DNA from: Neobacillus terrae | GTDB lineage: Bacteria; Bacillota; Bacilli; Bacillales; Cytobacillaceae | Length of the DNA: 64,000 bases | Assembly (NCBI RefSeq): GCF_011393025.1 | Contig: NZ_JAAOEO010000013.1 | Location: 1 to 64,000 of the forward strand | Reading direction: 5' to 3' | Shown here: piece by piece, positions 34,042 through 42,880 of the stretch | How the letters are laid out: each line of letters starts with the position of its first letter | Numbering within the stretch: position 1 is the first letter of the stretch | The notes under the pieces: generated by a model | What the model saw: only the letters and a program-made list of their open reading frames with translations | Databases searched by the model: none | Told to the model about the DNA's origin: nothing | Position numbers and translations under genes: made by a program

Positions 34042-35221
34042 TTGACTGCTCCTTCCCCGCTTTTCCTAACAAGTAAGCGGCATCTTCAAATTTGCTTGAA
34101 AAAGTATCTACATTTTTTACGCCATTAATATCCTGCAGGGCAGCCCGAATTCCCTTCGCCCTCAGTTCCTGTGCCATTTTAAATGCTTCCTGCCTTCGTT
34201 CCTGGCTAAAGAAAATGCATGTTACTGGTTCTTTGCTGCCGTTTCCACCGAGAGCCTCGAGCAAGCGGTCAAGCCTAACAGCAAACCCTGTGGCACTTGC
34301 AGGTCTTCCGAATTTTTCAAGCAGCCTGCCGTATCTGCCGCCATTTCCTATTGGAAAACCAACATCTCCAGCATATGCTTCAAAAAGGACACCGGTATAG
34401 TAGCTCATATGGCTGACAAGAGTCAGGTCAAATTTCACACGTCCCTGCTCGCCGTAATCACTGATAATGTTCCATAATTCCTTTAGCTCCTGCAGCGCTT
34501 CCCTGCCTTCCTCATTCTCGACAATGGCAAAAGCTTTTTCAATGATATCTTCTCCGCCACGCAAATCAAGAAAATCAAGCAGCCGCTGCTTATCTATTGA
34601 TGACAGGGCTAGTGACCGAACATGCTCCCGGTATCCAACATAATTTTTTTCATATAAAAACTTTCTTAATGTATTAGCCCGATCTTCAGTTCCCAGGATC
34701 TGCAAAAATAAATCCTGAACAAAGCCGATATGGCCAATTGAAAGCTGAAAACTCTCGAGCCCTGTGCTTTTCAGCGAGTCAATCATCAGGGCAATCACTT
34801 CTGCATCACTTGAAACCGTTGGATCATTTAAAAATTCAACGCCAATCTGTTCAAACTCAGCAGGACGTCCACCCTCTCGCTGCTGAGCTCTGAATACATT
34901 AGCTGCATAGGCAATTCGAAGCGGCAGGTCTTCCTTTAACATTCTGGAAGCAGCCACCCTGGCAATCGGTGCTGTCATATCCGGCCTAAGGACAAGCGTA
35001 TGGCCCTGCTGGTCAAGTAATTTAAAAAGCTGCTGATCAAGTATCGCGGATGCAGATCCGACAGTTTCGAAATATTCTAAGGTTGGTGTTTCTAAAAATT
35101 GATAGCCCCACAGCTTGATTTTCTCTTCCATCAGCGTGCGGATCTGGTGTTTTTTCTCATATAGCTCCGGCAGGGTATCCCTCATGCCAAGCGGCTTCTC
35201 AAACATAAATAGGCGGGTCAT
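34034..35221 (-). CDS. hisZ: ATP phosphoribosyltransferase regulatory subunit
   Basis: HisZ is a histidyl-tRNA synthetase paralogue that forms the octameric enzyme with short HisG and confers histidine feedback. The 395-residue protein has class II-like motifs, for example LRPDMTAPIARVAASRM and FRAQQREGGRPAEFEQIGVEFL, but no anticodon-binding domain typical of a full HisRS. AAGGATG precedes the ATG. First gene of the eight-gene his operon. Confidence 0.96.
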   Translation of the reverse strand: MTRLFMFEKPLGMRDTLPELYEKKHQIRTLMEEKIKLWGYQFLETPTLEYFETVGSASAILDQQLFKLLDQQGHTLVLRPDMTAPIARVAASRMLKEDLPLRIAYAANVFRAQQREGGRPAEFEQIGVEFLNDPTVSSDAEVIALMIDSLKSTGLESFQLSIGHIGFVQDLFLQILGTEDRANTLRKFLYEKNYVGYREHVRSLALSSIDKQRLLDFLDLRGGEDIIEKAFAIVENEEGREALQELKELWNIISDYGEQGRVKFDLTLVSHMSYYTGVLFEAYAGDVGFPIGNGGRYGRLLEKFGRPASATGFAVRLDRLLEALGGNGSKEPVTCIFFSQERRQEAFKMAQELRAKGIRAALQDINGVKNVDTFSSKFEDAAYLLGKAGKEQSNE

Positions 35222-35244
35222 AGTTATCCATCCTTTTATCTTTA

Positions 35245-35277
35245 ACTATAGGAAATTATCAAAATCCTTTAGTTCGC
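35245..35277 (-). other. Inverted repeat in the his leader
   Basis: On the minus strand AACTAAAGGA and TTTCCTATAGTT flank TTTTGATAA about 25-55 bases before hisZ. It could be an operator or RNA hairpin. No T-box consensus was seen in this short leader. Confidence 0.35.
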
Positions 35278-35306
35278 TAATATGGTAGTAAAATAAAGTT
35301 ATCTGT

Positions 35307-35335
35307 AGTTTACTCCTTCTCATACTTCCCGTCAA
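35307..35335 (-). promoter_or_regulatory. Promoter of the his operon
   Basis: Minus-strand boxes TTGACG (35335-35330) and TAAACT (35312-35307) are 17 bases apart, giving a leader of about 80 nt before hisZ. Confidence 0.7.
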
Positions 35336-35439
35336 TTGAAAACTTTAAGCCAATTTGTTTTCATATAGTTTCTATTCATCACCTGTTTTGTCCTCTATCG
35401 ATTGCTTTTTAGTATGATGCTATTAAACTCTACTTTTGA

Positions 35440-35736
35440 TTTTCGCTGCACAAAGGAATGCTTCTTTGAAGAATCAGCGCAGAGACAGGTCGGTCTTTTG
35501 CCGTCACGAAGCCACCCGCTTTCCTCGGGCGATCCGGATCCTGTCAAACTTCAGTGCCTATCCCCTTGAGATCGCTTCAGCCCTGACTTTGAAGTCAAAG
35601 AACGACTTCATCGTCAGGACCTCCAGCGCTTGTCGGAGCTGAACAAGCACTTCCGTTCTTCTTTCTCCTCGGCGTGCGCCTGCGGGGTCTCCCTTTGCCC
35701 GCTTTTCCCGAAGGAGTCTCTCGGCTTTTCGCTGCA
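35440..35736. repeat. GC-rich palindromic intergenic repeat, copy 3 (expanded)
   Basis: The ends carry the direct repeat TTTTCGCTGCA (35440-35450, 35726-35736). The core holds CCGCTTTCCTCGGGCG on the left and TTTCTCCTCGGCGTGCGCC, TGCGGGGTCTCC, TTTTCCCGAAGGAGTCTCTCGG on the right. They are separated by about 150 extra bases that contain TGACTTTGAAGTCAAAG. Confidence 0.65.
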
Positions 35737-35784
35737 ATCAACATAAGTAAAAATCAACACAAATTATTAAACAGCCTAGATTTA

Positions 35785-35931
35785 ATCAATTAATTTCAGC
35801 ATTTTATCGATTACGCTTGGTATTTTATCAATCATTTTCTGAATTCTATCGATTACGCTTGGTGTTTTATCAATCATTTTCGGCATTCTATCGATTACAT
35901 TTCGTTTTTTATCAACTTTTTTAACCTCCAT
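35785..35931. repeat. Tandem repeat with 21-bp unit (ATCRATY type)
   Basis: Six clear 21-base units and a degraded seventh start at 35785, 35806, 35827, 35848, 35869 and 35890. ATCGATTACGCTTGGTRTTTT alternates with ATCAATCATTTTCNGNATTCT, giving a 42-base super-period. It lies between his and yvoF. Confidence 0.9.
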
Positions 35932-35967
35932 TTCTCGGATTTTCCGCACAAAAAAACAGGCACATTT

Positions 35968-36501
35968 CTATGCCTGTTTTCCATAAATAGGATCACTTGA
36001 CCAGCGTTCGGCCAGTTCTTCCTTCGTATAAATTATTTTCATTGGGTTTCCGCCAACAAAAGTCCCTGGAGGAACATCCTTATGGACAAGTGTTCCGGCA
36101 GAGACAATAGCACCGTCGCCAACCTTTACTCCCGGAAGGATCGTTGAGTTGGCGCCAATCATGACCTCGCTTCCGATTTCAATTGGTCCGAGGCGGTATT
36201 CCTTAATCAAATATTCATGTGCCAGTATCGTTGTATTATAGCCGATAACGGTGTTGCGGCCTACACTTATTTTTTCCGGAAACATAACATCCAGCATGAC
36301 CATCAGGGCAAATGATGTCTGGTCCCCGACCTTCATTCCCAAAAAAGTCCGGTAGAGCCAATTTTTCATGCCCAGAAACGGTGTATATCGTCCCAGCTGA
36401 ATGACAATAAAATTTTTGACAACCTTCCAAAAGGGTACAGTTTTGTATACATGCCACAGAGAATTGGCGCCTTCAACCGGATAACGGGTTGTATTCCTCA
36501 T
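35968..36501 (-). CDS. yvoF: Left-handed beta-helix acyltransferase (YvoF-like)
   Basis: The 177-residue protein belongs to the hexapeptide-repeat acetyltransferases. Repeats such as VMIGANSTILPGVKVGDGAIVSAGTLVHKDVPPGTFVGGNP form the beta helix, with His in ILAHEYLIKEY as a possible catalytic residue. Its substrate is unknown. The ATG at 36501 comes one base after the ppaX stop with GGAGAAG upstream; 21 further open codons upstream belong to ppaX in another frame. Last gene of hprK-lgt-yvoD-ppaX-yvoF. Confidence 0.9.
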   Translation of the reverse strand: MRNTTRYPVEGANSLWHVYKTVPFWKVVKNFIVIQLGRYTPFLGMKNWLYRTFLGMKVGDQTSFALMVMLDVMFPEKISVGRNTVIGYNTTILAHEYLIKEYRLGPIEIGSEVMIGANSTILPGVKVGDGAIVSAGTLVHKDVPPGTFVGGNPMKIIYTKEELAERWSSDPIYGKQA

Positions 36502-36502
36502 C

Positions 36503-37150
36503 TTATTCTTCTCCGAGAATCGCCAATATGTCTGCCATATTTTCAAGCATGAAGTCTGGTTCAAAATTGGCCAAATAGTCGCGGCCTTTCATGGACCAGG
36601 CTACTCCCGCAGTTTTTGTGCCTGCATTTTTTCCAGCCAGAATATCATGGTAGTTATCACCGACCATAATGGCTTCTTCAGGTTTTGAGCCAAGCTGCTC
36701 CAGTGCCTTCAAAACTGATTCTGGATCCGGTTTTTCCTTTTCGACATGATCCAAAGCCACAACTGCCTCAAAATAAGGTTCAAGATCCATCAGCTTTAAC
36801 CCTTTAAGGACAACATCATGGAGTTTAGTTGTTACGATTCCTAGCTTGTAGCCACGCTCTTTCAGTGTATGAACAGTATCCTTTACACCTACAAATTCCT
36901 TTACAAGCCGATCGTGATTCGCAAGATTATATGTCCGGTACTCGAGTATCATTTCGTCCACCCGGTCTGGATTCAGCCCAGAAAAAGTCTCCATCAGACT
37001 TGGACCCATAAACGGATATACATCCTCTCGCTGATACTTGCCTGGATAATATTTATCAAGTGTGTGCATAAAAGTAGAAATAATCAATTCATTTGTATCA
37101 ATTAATGTTCCATCAAGATCAAATAAGATGGTTGTTATTTTATTGCTCAT
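36503..37150 (-). CDS. ppaX: Pyrophosphatase PpaX (HAD family)
   Basis: PpaX hydrolyses the pyrophosphate released when HprK dephosphorylates P-Ser-HPr. The 215-residue HAD protein (216 in B. subtilis) has motif I DLDGTLID (11-18), motif II IVTTK and motif III/IV MVGDNYHDILAGKNAG. AAGGAAG precedes the ATG. It overlaps the yvoD stop by 11 bases. Presence in the hprK operon supports the assignment. Confidence 0.95.
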   Translation of the reverse strand: MSNKITTILFDLDGTLIDTNELIISTFMHTLDKYYPGKYQREDVYPFMGPSLMETFSGLNPDRVDEMILEYRTYNLANHDRLVKEFVGVKDTVHTLKERGYKLGIVTTKLHDVVLKGLKLMDLEPYFEAVVALDHVEKEKPDPESVLKALEQLGSKPEEAIMVGDNYHDILAGKNAGTKTAGVAWSMKGRDYLANFEPDFMLENMADILAILGEE

Positions 37151-38087
37151 ACGTTGCTTCCTTTCTTTTTAAAAAGCCTGTGTGCTTCCAAATAAATCCA
37201 ACCAATAGAGTCAGTACGATTGCTACACCAAGGCGTATCAGGAATAAAGGCCAGACTGGTATCCCAAGCGGTATGAATATCAGGGTATCTTCTACCACTG
37301 CATGGCAGGCCACCAGAAAAATAAACGCCAGTGTCAGATCTTTCTTGCTGACGCCATCCTCTTTTACTGCCTGAATCATAACGCCTGCACCGTAAGCCAG
37401 ACCAAACAAAAGACCAGCAGCCATAGTTGTAGAGGTGTTTTCCTTCATTCCAAGGGAGCGTGTAATCGGCCCCATGCCTTTTGAAAAAATATCAAGCCAT
37501 TTCAAGTCCTTCAAAAGTTGAATAACAACCATCAATGGAATGACAATCATTGCTAGCTGTAAAATACCAAGCCCTGCTTTTTGGACGGCCTGGAGAAGTA
37601 TCTCGATAATCCCACGGGCATGTCCAGTTTGCTCAGGAACAAGTCCATATTTAGCTGTATTTGAACCACCATGCCAAACCAAATTAATCACAATCGCTGA
37701 GAGAAAAGCAAGGCCAAGTCTAGTCAGAATAACGATCCAAACCTTCACACCCGCTTTTGCAGCTACACTTGTCTCAACTAACAAATTATGCGAAAACGAA
37801 AGCATGACAGCCAATATAAAAACTTCTTTCACAGTAAAATGAAGGGTTAAAATAGCACCGATAGCTCCGTATAAATTCAGGAAATTACCCAGAACGAGCG
37901 GAATTGCGGCATCACCGGACAAGCCAATTAGCTTCATTATCGGTGTTATCAGCTTCATCAGCCAGGGAAGAACAGGTGTATATTGTAAAATCGCCACTAT
38001 TAGAGTGACAGAGAAGATAATTTTTCCCAATGTCCAAGTTGTCTTCAGTCCAACCAGCAAGCCCCTTTTGAGAGAGCCAATCAGCAT
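37140..38087 (-). CDS. yvoD: Nucleoside recognition (GATE) domain membrane protein YvoD
   Basis: The 315-residue protein has about eight hydrophobic segments and the gate-domain motifs GNFLNLYGAIGAILTL and AGLLFGLAYGAGVMI seen in nucleoside-recognition proteins. The transported substrate is unknown. GGGGGATGG precedes the ATG. Between lgt and ppaX, as in B. subtilis. Confidence 0.88.
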   Translation of the reverse strand: MLIGSLKRGLLVGLKTTWTLGKIIFSVTLIVAILQYTPVLPWLMKLITPIMKLIGLSGDAAIPLVLGNFLNLYGAIGAILTLHFTVKEVFILAVMLSFSHNLLVETSVAAKAGVKVWIVILTRLGLAFLSAIVINLVWHGGSNTAKYGLVPEQTGHARGIIEILLQAVQKAGLGILQLAMIVIPLMVVIQLLKDLKWLDIFSKGMGPITRSLGMKENTSTTMAAGLLFGLAYGAGVMIQAVKEDGVSKKDLTLAFIFLVACHAVVEDTLIFIPLGIPVWPLFLIRLGVAIVLTLLVGFIWKHTGFLKRKEATYEQ

Positions 38088-38104
38088 GTTCCATCCCCCA
38101 TTGA

Positions 38105-38926
38105 TTATTTATTTTCTAAATCCTGATATCTGTGATTTGCCATTCCAGATTTCCTTCTGATGATGATAGCAATGATTGCTACGACAATCAGGAAGATAGA
38201 TATGGTCTGCGCAATTCTAAGCGTCTGGGTTAGCATTAAGCTATCTGTTCTCATGCCTTCTACAAAGAATCTTCCGATTGAATACCAAATGACATAGGAT
38301 AAAAACAATTCCCCGCGGCGCAGGTTCACTCTCCGTAGTGCTATCAGCAAAATGACCCCAGCAAAATCCCATAATGATTCATATAAAAAAGTAGGATGAT
38401 AGTAAGCACCATTAATATACATTTGGTTAATAATAAAGTCTGGTAAATGCAAATTTTCAAGAAACGCTCTGCTTACTTCTCTCCCATGTGCTTCCTGATT
38501 CATAAAATTTCCCCAGCGGCCGATTGCCTGGCCAAGAATAATGCTCGGAGCTGCAATGTCAGCAACCTTCCAGAAGGAAATCCCCCTAGACCTTGTGAAG
38601 AAATAGGTGGTAAGAACAGAACCGATAAGAGCTCCATGAATAGCAATTCCCCCATGCCAAATTTGAAAAGTTTCACTTGGATGGTTCTTATAATAGTTAA
38701 ATTCAAAAAGCACATAATAAATTCTCGCCGAAATAATGGCAATTGGGATTGCCCATAGCATTAAATCTGGAAAAGTTTCTTTCTGGAGTCCTCTGCGGTC
38801 ACCTTCCCTAATAGCAAGAAGCAGTGCCAGGGCAAGCCCAGACCCGATAATAATGCCGTACCAGTGAACTTGAATCGGTCCAAGGCTAAAAGCGATTGGA
38901 TCAAGTGGGTGTATATTTTTTTCCAT
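38105..38926 (-). CDS. lgt: Prolipoprotein diacylglyceryl transferase
   Basis: Lgt attaches diacylglycerol to the lipobox cysteine of prelipoproteins at the membrane. The 273-residue protein has seven hydrophobic segments, the HGGIAIHGALIG motif and the signature GRWGNFMNQEAHGRE. AAGGAG is spaced for the ATG at 38926, whereas the ATG two codons before it is too close. Cotranscribed with hprK. Confidence 0.97.
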   Translation of the reverse strand: MEKNIHPLDPIAFSLGPIQVHWYGIIIGSGLALALLLAIREGDRRGLQKETFPDLMLWAIPIAIISARIYYVLFEFNYYKNHPSETFQIWHGGIAIHGALIGSVLTTYFFTRSRGISFWKVADIAAPSIILGQAIGRWGNFMNQEAHGREVSRAFLENLHLPDFIINQMYINGAYYHPTFLYESLWDFAGVILLIALRRVNLRRGELFLSYVIWYSIGRFFVEGMRTDSLMLTQTLRIAQTISIFLIVVAIIAIIIRRKSGMANHRYQDLENK

Positions 38927-39011
38927 GAACATTCTCCTTATTCCTTTGTTCTCTATTTATAAGTGAAGCCTATGGGATCACCCCAAGGCTCCTCATCCCC
39001 CAAATTATAAC

Positions 39012-39947
39012 CTACATATCGTCATGATCATTGTCTTCAATTACATCTGAAAGTCTTTCCGTAAACTGCTGGGCTGCATTAACTCCCATCCTTTTCAGAC
39101 GGTAGTTCATTGCAGCTACCTCGATAATAACTGCAAGGTTTCGGCCTGGGCGTACAGGAATCGTAAGTTTTGTAACATCAGTGTCAATAATCTTCATTTT
39201 TTCTTCATCCAGACCAAGTCGGTCATACTGCTTTTTGGAATCCCAGATCTCAAGATTAATTACAAGGGTAATCCGTTTATTGCTTCGGACCGCTCCCGCA
39301 CCGAATAAGGTCATGACATTGATAATTCCAAGGCCGCGGATTTCAAGCAAATGCTCAATCAGCTCAGGAGAAGTTCCGACGAGTGTATCCTGGTCCTCCT
39401 GGCGAATTTCCACGCAATCATCCGCGACCAGACGGTGGCCGCGTTTAACCAGTTCAAGCGCTGTTTCACTTTTACCAACCCCGCTTTTACCCGTTATTAG
39501 CACGCCGATACCGTATATATCAACAAGTACACCATGAACGGCAGTTGTTGGAGCAAGTTTGCTTTCTAAAAAGTTGGTCAGGCGGCTCGAAAAACGGGTC
39601 GTTTTCATATTGGCCCTTAATACAGGAACTGATTCCTGCTCTGCGGCTTCAATTAATTCTTCGGGAACTTCAAATCCCCGTGTAACTATGATTGCCGGAG
39701 TAATATCTGTACAAAGCTGTTCCATCCGGTTAATACGTTCCTGTTTCGGCAGTTCATTGAAAAAAGACAGTTCTGTTTTCCCTAAAAGTTGAATCCGTTC
39801 AGCAGGATAATATTTAAAGTAGCCAGCTATTTCCATTCCAGGCCTGGAAATATCACTAGTGATAATCGGGCGGTTAATTCCTTCCTCTCCGCTCACTAGC
39901 TCAAGGTCAAATTTTTCATAGATATCTTTGGTGCGTACCTTTCCCAA
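39012..39947 (-). CDS. hprK: HPr kinase/phosphorylase
   Basis: HprK phosphorylates HPr and Crh on Ser46 in response to fructose-1,6-bisphosphate and reverses this with phosphate. The 311-residue protein (310 in B. subtilis) has the P-loop GKSGVGKSE (about 154-162), the HPrK signature EIRGLGIINVMTLFGAGAV and the C-terminal helix region. A naive ORF adds 64 residues. The start is TTG at 39947, where AAGGAGGG lies 7 bases upstream and the sequence becomes MGKVRTKDIYEKF, aligned with known HprK. Confidence 0.96.
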   Translation of the reverse strand: MGKVRTKDIYEKFDLELVSGEEGINRPIITSDISRPGMEIAGYFKYYPAERIQLLGKTELSFFNELPKQERINRMEQLCTDITPAIIVTRGFEVPEELIEAAEQESVPVLRANMKTTRFSSRLTNFLESKLAPTTAVHGVLVDIYGIGVLITGKSGVGKSETALELVKRGHRLVADDCVEIRQEDQDTLVGTSPELIEHLLEIRGLGIINVMTLFGAGAVRSNKRITLVINLEIWDSKKQYDRLGLDEEKMKIIDTDVTKLTIPVRPGRNLAVIIEVAAMNYRLKRMGVNAAQQFTERLSDVIEDNDHDDM

Positions 39948-40097
39948 AAGAAGCCCTCCTTTTTGCAAATCATTAATATTGCACTGTGTCCTAAAATCGG
40001 ATCGAATTTTTATTTCCATGATTCCTCTTATTTTAGCACTTTTCAGCAAAGAACCAAATGAACGATTGCGAAATGAGCTGTTTTTTTGTGTAAAAAG

Positions 40098-40130
40098 TGG
40101 TACTAGGACTACCAACTGGTATAGACAACT
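40098..40130 (+). promoter_or_regulatory. NagR (DasR-type) operator of nagABR
   Basis: ACTGGTATAGACAACT (40115-40130) matches the GntR/HutC-type dre consensus (ACTGGTCTAGACCACT) at 14 of 16 positions and overlaps the -35 box. An adjacent inverted repeat, TGGTACTAGGACTACCA (40098-40114), may be a second, weaker site. Confidence 0.75.
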
Positions 40131-40150
40131 AAACCACAAATTAATATAAT
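40122..40150 (+). promoter_or_regulatory. Promoter of nagABR
   Basis: TAGACA (40122-40127) and consensus TATAAT (40145-40150) are 17 bases apart, 38 bases before the nagA start. Confidence 0.75.
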
Positions 40151-40187
40151 AATTTTATAAAAGCTATCATCGATAGGAGCTGGTAAT

Positions 40188-41378
40188 GTGGGCACTCTTC
40201 TACTTGTTCATGGAAAAGCATTAGTGGAAAAAGAAATAAAGACAGAAGTTTATATATATCTAGAAAAAGAAAAAATTTTGGAAATCGGGCCTATTGAGGA
40301 CGCAGAGCTTCGTTTTCCGGAAGTTGAAAAAATTTCAATACAAAAGGGCCATACAGTTGTTCCGGGATTTATCGACCTTCACATTCACGGAGCAGCAGGC
40401 GCTGATACAATGGATGCCACACCTGAGGCACTCAAAACGATTGCAGAAGCCCTTGCAAAAGAAGGAACAACAAGCTTTCTGGCGACTACTATTACTCAGG
40501 AAAAAATGAATATAGAAAAGGCTCTCGAAAATGCAGGCAACTATATTCAGGAGAATAACCTGACTGGAAGAGCAGAAGTACTCGGAATCCATTTGGAAGG
40601 GCCATTTATAAACGAAAAACGTGCAGGCGCGCAGCCAAGGGAATATATTCTCAAGCCAAATCTTGATTTATTTAGACATTGGCAGGAGCTTGCCGGCGGG
40701 AATATAAAGCAGGTAACTATTGCACCTGAATTGGAAAATGGATTGAAACTGATAGGTTACTTTAAACAAAATGGAGTTATCGCTTCCATTGGGCACACCG
40801 ATGCTGTGTATGAGGAAATGGAAGCTGCGGTAAATGCAGGTGCTAGACAGGTTACTCACCTTTTTAACGGAATGAGAGGAATGCATCACAGGGAACCTGG
40901 AACTGCAGGAACAGCTCTTCTTTTTAAAGAGCTGATGATAGAAGTAATTGCTGACGGCATCCATGTCCATCCTAAAATGGTAAAGCTCGCCCTGTCTGCA
41001 AAGGGAGCAGATGGCACGCTTTTGATAACCGACTCTATGCGAGCCAAATGCCTTAAAAATGGAGTTTATGATTTGGGCGGGCAGGACGTCCATGTGGCGG
41101 ATGGAAAAGCCCTGTTAGAGGATGGAACATTGGCAGGAAGTATTTTAAAAATGAATGAAGCAGTCAAAAATATTGCGAAGTTTACGGAAATGACGCTTAC
41201 GGAAGCCGTTCAATTGGCAAGTACCAATCCTGCAAGGCAGCTCGGTGTTCTTGATCGAAAAGGAAGCATTGCAGCAGGAAAAGACGCAGATATTACAGTC
41301 TTAAATGACCAATTCGAAGTGGAATTAACGTTATGCCGTGGAGAGATTGCTTTTAAAAAGGAGGAAAAAGCAGGATGA
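40188..41378 (+). CDS. nagA: N-acetylglucosamine-6-phosphate deacetylase
   Basis: NagA removes acetate from GlcNAc-6-phosphate. The 396-residue amidohydrolase has the metal motif PGFIDLHIHGAAGADTMD (about 59-76), Glu in HLEGPFI, His in SIGHTDA and THLFNGMRGMHHREPG, and Asp in LITDSM. The start is GTG: AGGAG is 8 bases upstream, and the ATG overlapping it is out of frame. First gene of nagABR; the last four bases overlap nagB. Confidence 0.96.
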   Translation: MGTLLLVHGKALVEKEIKTEVYIYLEKEKILEIGPIEDAELRFPEVEKISIQKGHTVVPGFIDLHIHGAAGADTMDATPEALKTIAEALAKEGTTSFLATTITQEKMNIEKALENAGNYIQENNLTGRAEVLGIHLEGPFINEKRAGAQPREYILKPNLDLFRHWQELAGGNIKQVTIAPELENGLKLIGYFKQNGVIASIGHTDAVYEEMEAAVNAGARQVTHLFNGMRGMHHREPGTAGTALLFKELMIEVIADGIHVHPKMVKLALSAKGADGTLLITDSMRAKCLKNGVYDLGGQDVHVADGKALLEDGTLAGSILKMNEAVKNIAKFTEMTLTEAVQLASTNPARQLGVLDRKGSIAAGKDADITVLNDQFEVELTLCRGEIAFKKEEKAG

Positions 41379-42100
41379 GAATTATTCGAACAGCCAATTA
41401 TCAGGAAATGAGCCAGGCGGCGGCTAATATAATAACGGATAAAGTCCGCTCAGCTGGAAAGCTGACACTTGGACTTGCCACTGGCAGTACGCCACAAGGG
41501 GTATATGAACAGTTAATTTCAAACCATGACAGGAACGGAACCTCCTATCGAAATGTTCAAACGGTTAATCTTGACGAATATATAAATCTTGCCATTGATG
41601 ATCCTAATAGCTATCATTCTTTTATGAAAAAAAATTTGTTCGATCTTTTAGACATTCCAGCAGAAAACACAGCAATTCCTAATGGAATGGCGGACGATCT
41701 TGACAGAGAATGTGAACGTTACGAAGAGCTAATCAGAAGTAAAGGCGGCATTGATCTTCAGCTGTTGGGAATTGGAGGAAATGGGCATATCGGCTTTAAT
41801 GAACCGGGAACACTGTTTAGCAGCCGAACTCATATTGTGAGTCTCGCGGAAAGCACCCGCCAGGCAAACTCCCGATTCTTCCCTTCTCTTGAAGATGTAC
41901 CAAAAAGTGCAATTACCATGGGAATCGCAACCATTCTGGACAGCAAAGAAATCCTTCTGCTTGCTTCCGGAGAGGCGAAGGCAGAAGCCATTTCCCGGCT
42001 AATCAGTGGCGATTGTGATGAAAGCTTCCCAGCCTCTGCTCTTAAGCTTCATGAAAATGTCACGATTATTGCGGATGAAGAAGCTTTAAAATATATTTAA
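41375..42100 (+). CDS. nagB: Glucosamine-6-phosphate deaminase
   Basis: NagB converts glucosamine-6-phosphate to fructose-6-phosphate and ammonia. The 241-residue form is the short Bacillus type. Motifs are GLATGSTPQGVYEQL, NLDEYINL (catalytic Asp) and LLGIGGNGHIGFNEPG. It starts within the nagA stop (ATGA). Confidence 0.97.
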   Translation: MRIIRTANYQEMSQAAANIITDKVRSAGKLTLGLATGSTPQGVYEQLISNHDRNGTSYRNVQTVNLDEYINLAIDDPNSYHSFMKKNLFDLLDIPAENTAIPNGMADDLDRECERYEELIRSKGGIDLQLLGIGGNGHIGFNEPGTLFSSRTHIVSLAESTRQANSRFFPSLEDVPKSAITMGIATILDSKEILLLASGEAKAEAISRLISGDCDESFPASALKLHENVTIIADEEALKYI

Positions 42101-42124
42101 GTCCGTATTCGAAGGAGATTTTTA

Positions 42125-42850
42125 ATGATAAATAAACAATCACCTATACCAATCTATCATCAGCTGGAGAGTTTTTTAAAAGAGCAGATTGAAAACGGGA
42201 CACTCCTGCCAGATGAAATGATTCCTTCTGAACGGGAGTATGCCGAACGGTATGAAATAAGCAGAATGACTGTCAGACAGGCCATTAACAATCTGGTAAG
42301 CGAGGGGTTTTTATACCGCCAAAAAGGCAAAGGAACCTTTGTCAGTAAGAAAAAAATTGAACAGGATTTGGAAGGGCTAACGGGTTTTACAGAGGACATG
42401 CTGGCAAGGAGAATGACACCGAGCAGCCGGCTGCTTTCTTTTAAAATAATTCCTGCTGATATTGAGGTATCAGGCCAACTAAAAATCGCCCAACAAAATC
42501 ACGTTTATGAAATCGTCCGTGTCCGTCTTGCTGATGGGATACCAATGGCACTTGAAACAACCTATGTCCCGGCTGATATTGTTCCCGGACTTACGGAAGA
42601 AAACAGCAATCGGTCTTTATATGAATATATCGAAAAAAATTCTTCCCACCATATTAGCGAAGCACACCAGGAGATTGAAGCTACAGCTGCCCGGGGCTCA
42701 GAGGCGGAACTGCTGGAGATAGCTGTGGGAGCCCCAGTACTGTTAATTATGAGGACAGCTTCCCTGGACAACGGAACACCCTTTGAATTTGTAAAATCCA
42801 TTTATAGGGCGGACCGCTACAGATTTATTCATAAATTGAAGAGGAAATAA
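42125..42850 (+). CDS. nagR: GntR/HutC-family repressor NagR (YvoA)
   Basis: NagR represses GlcNAc genes and is released by amino-sugar phosphates. The 241-residue protein has a winged helix (about 10-75, PSEREYAERYEISRMTVRQAINNLVSEG) and a UTRA effector domain (about 95-235). GAAGGAG precedes the ATG, 24 bases after nagB. It would bind the site at 40115. Confidence 0.94.
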   Translation: MINKQSPIPIYHQLESFLKEQIENGTLLPDEMIPSEREYAERYEISRMTVRQAINNLVSEGFLYRQKGKGTFVSKKKIEQDLEGLTGFTEDMLARRMTPSSRLLSFKIIPADIEVSGQLKIAQQNHVYEIVRVRLADGIPMALETTYVPADIVPGLTEENSNRSLYEYIEKNSSHHISEAHQEIEATAARGSEAELLEIAVGAPVLLIMRTASLDNGTPFEFVKSIYRADRYRFIHKLKRK

Positions 42851-42880
42851 GCGCAGAACTTATCTGCGCTTACGTTTTTC
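42849..42880 (+). terminator. Terminator of nagABR
   Basis: AAGCGCAGA pairs with TCTGCGCTT around ACTTA, followed by ACGTTTTTC. It overlaps the end of convergent yvlD. Confidence 0.75.

Noticed and set aside
35222..35335. T-box riboswitch before the his operon
   Set aside because: The leader is only about 80 nt and lacks the conserved T-box antiterminator sequence.
39948..40139. 64 extra N-terminal residues of the long HprK frame
   Set aside because: The TTG at 39947 has a strong Shine-Dalgarno sequence and gives the normal family N-terminus; the upstream part has no homology that I recognise.
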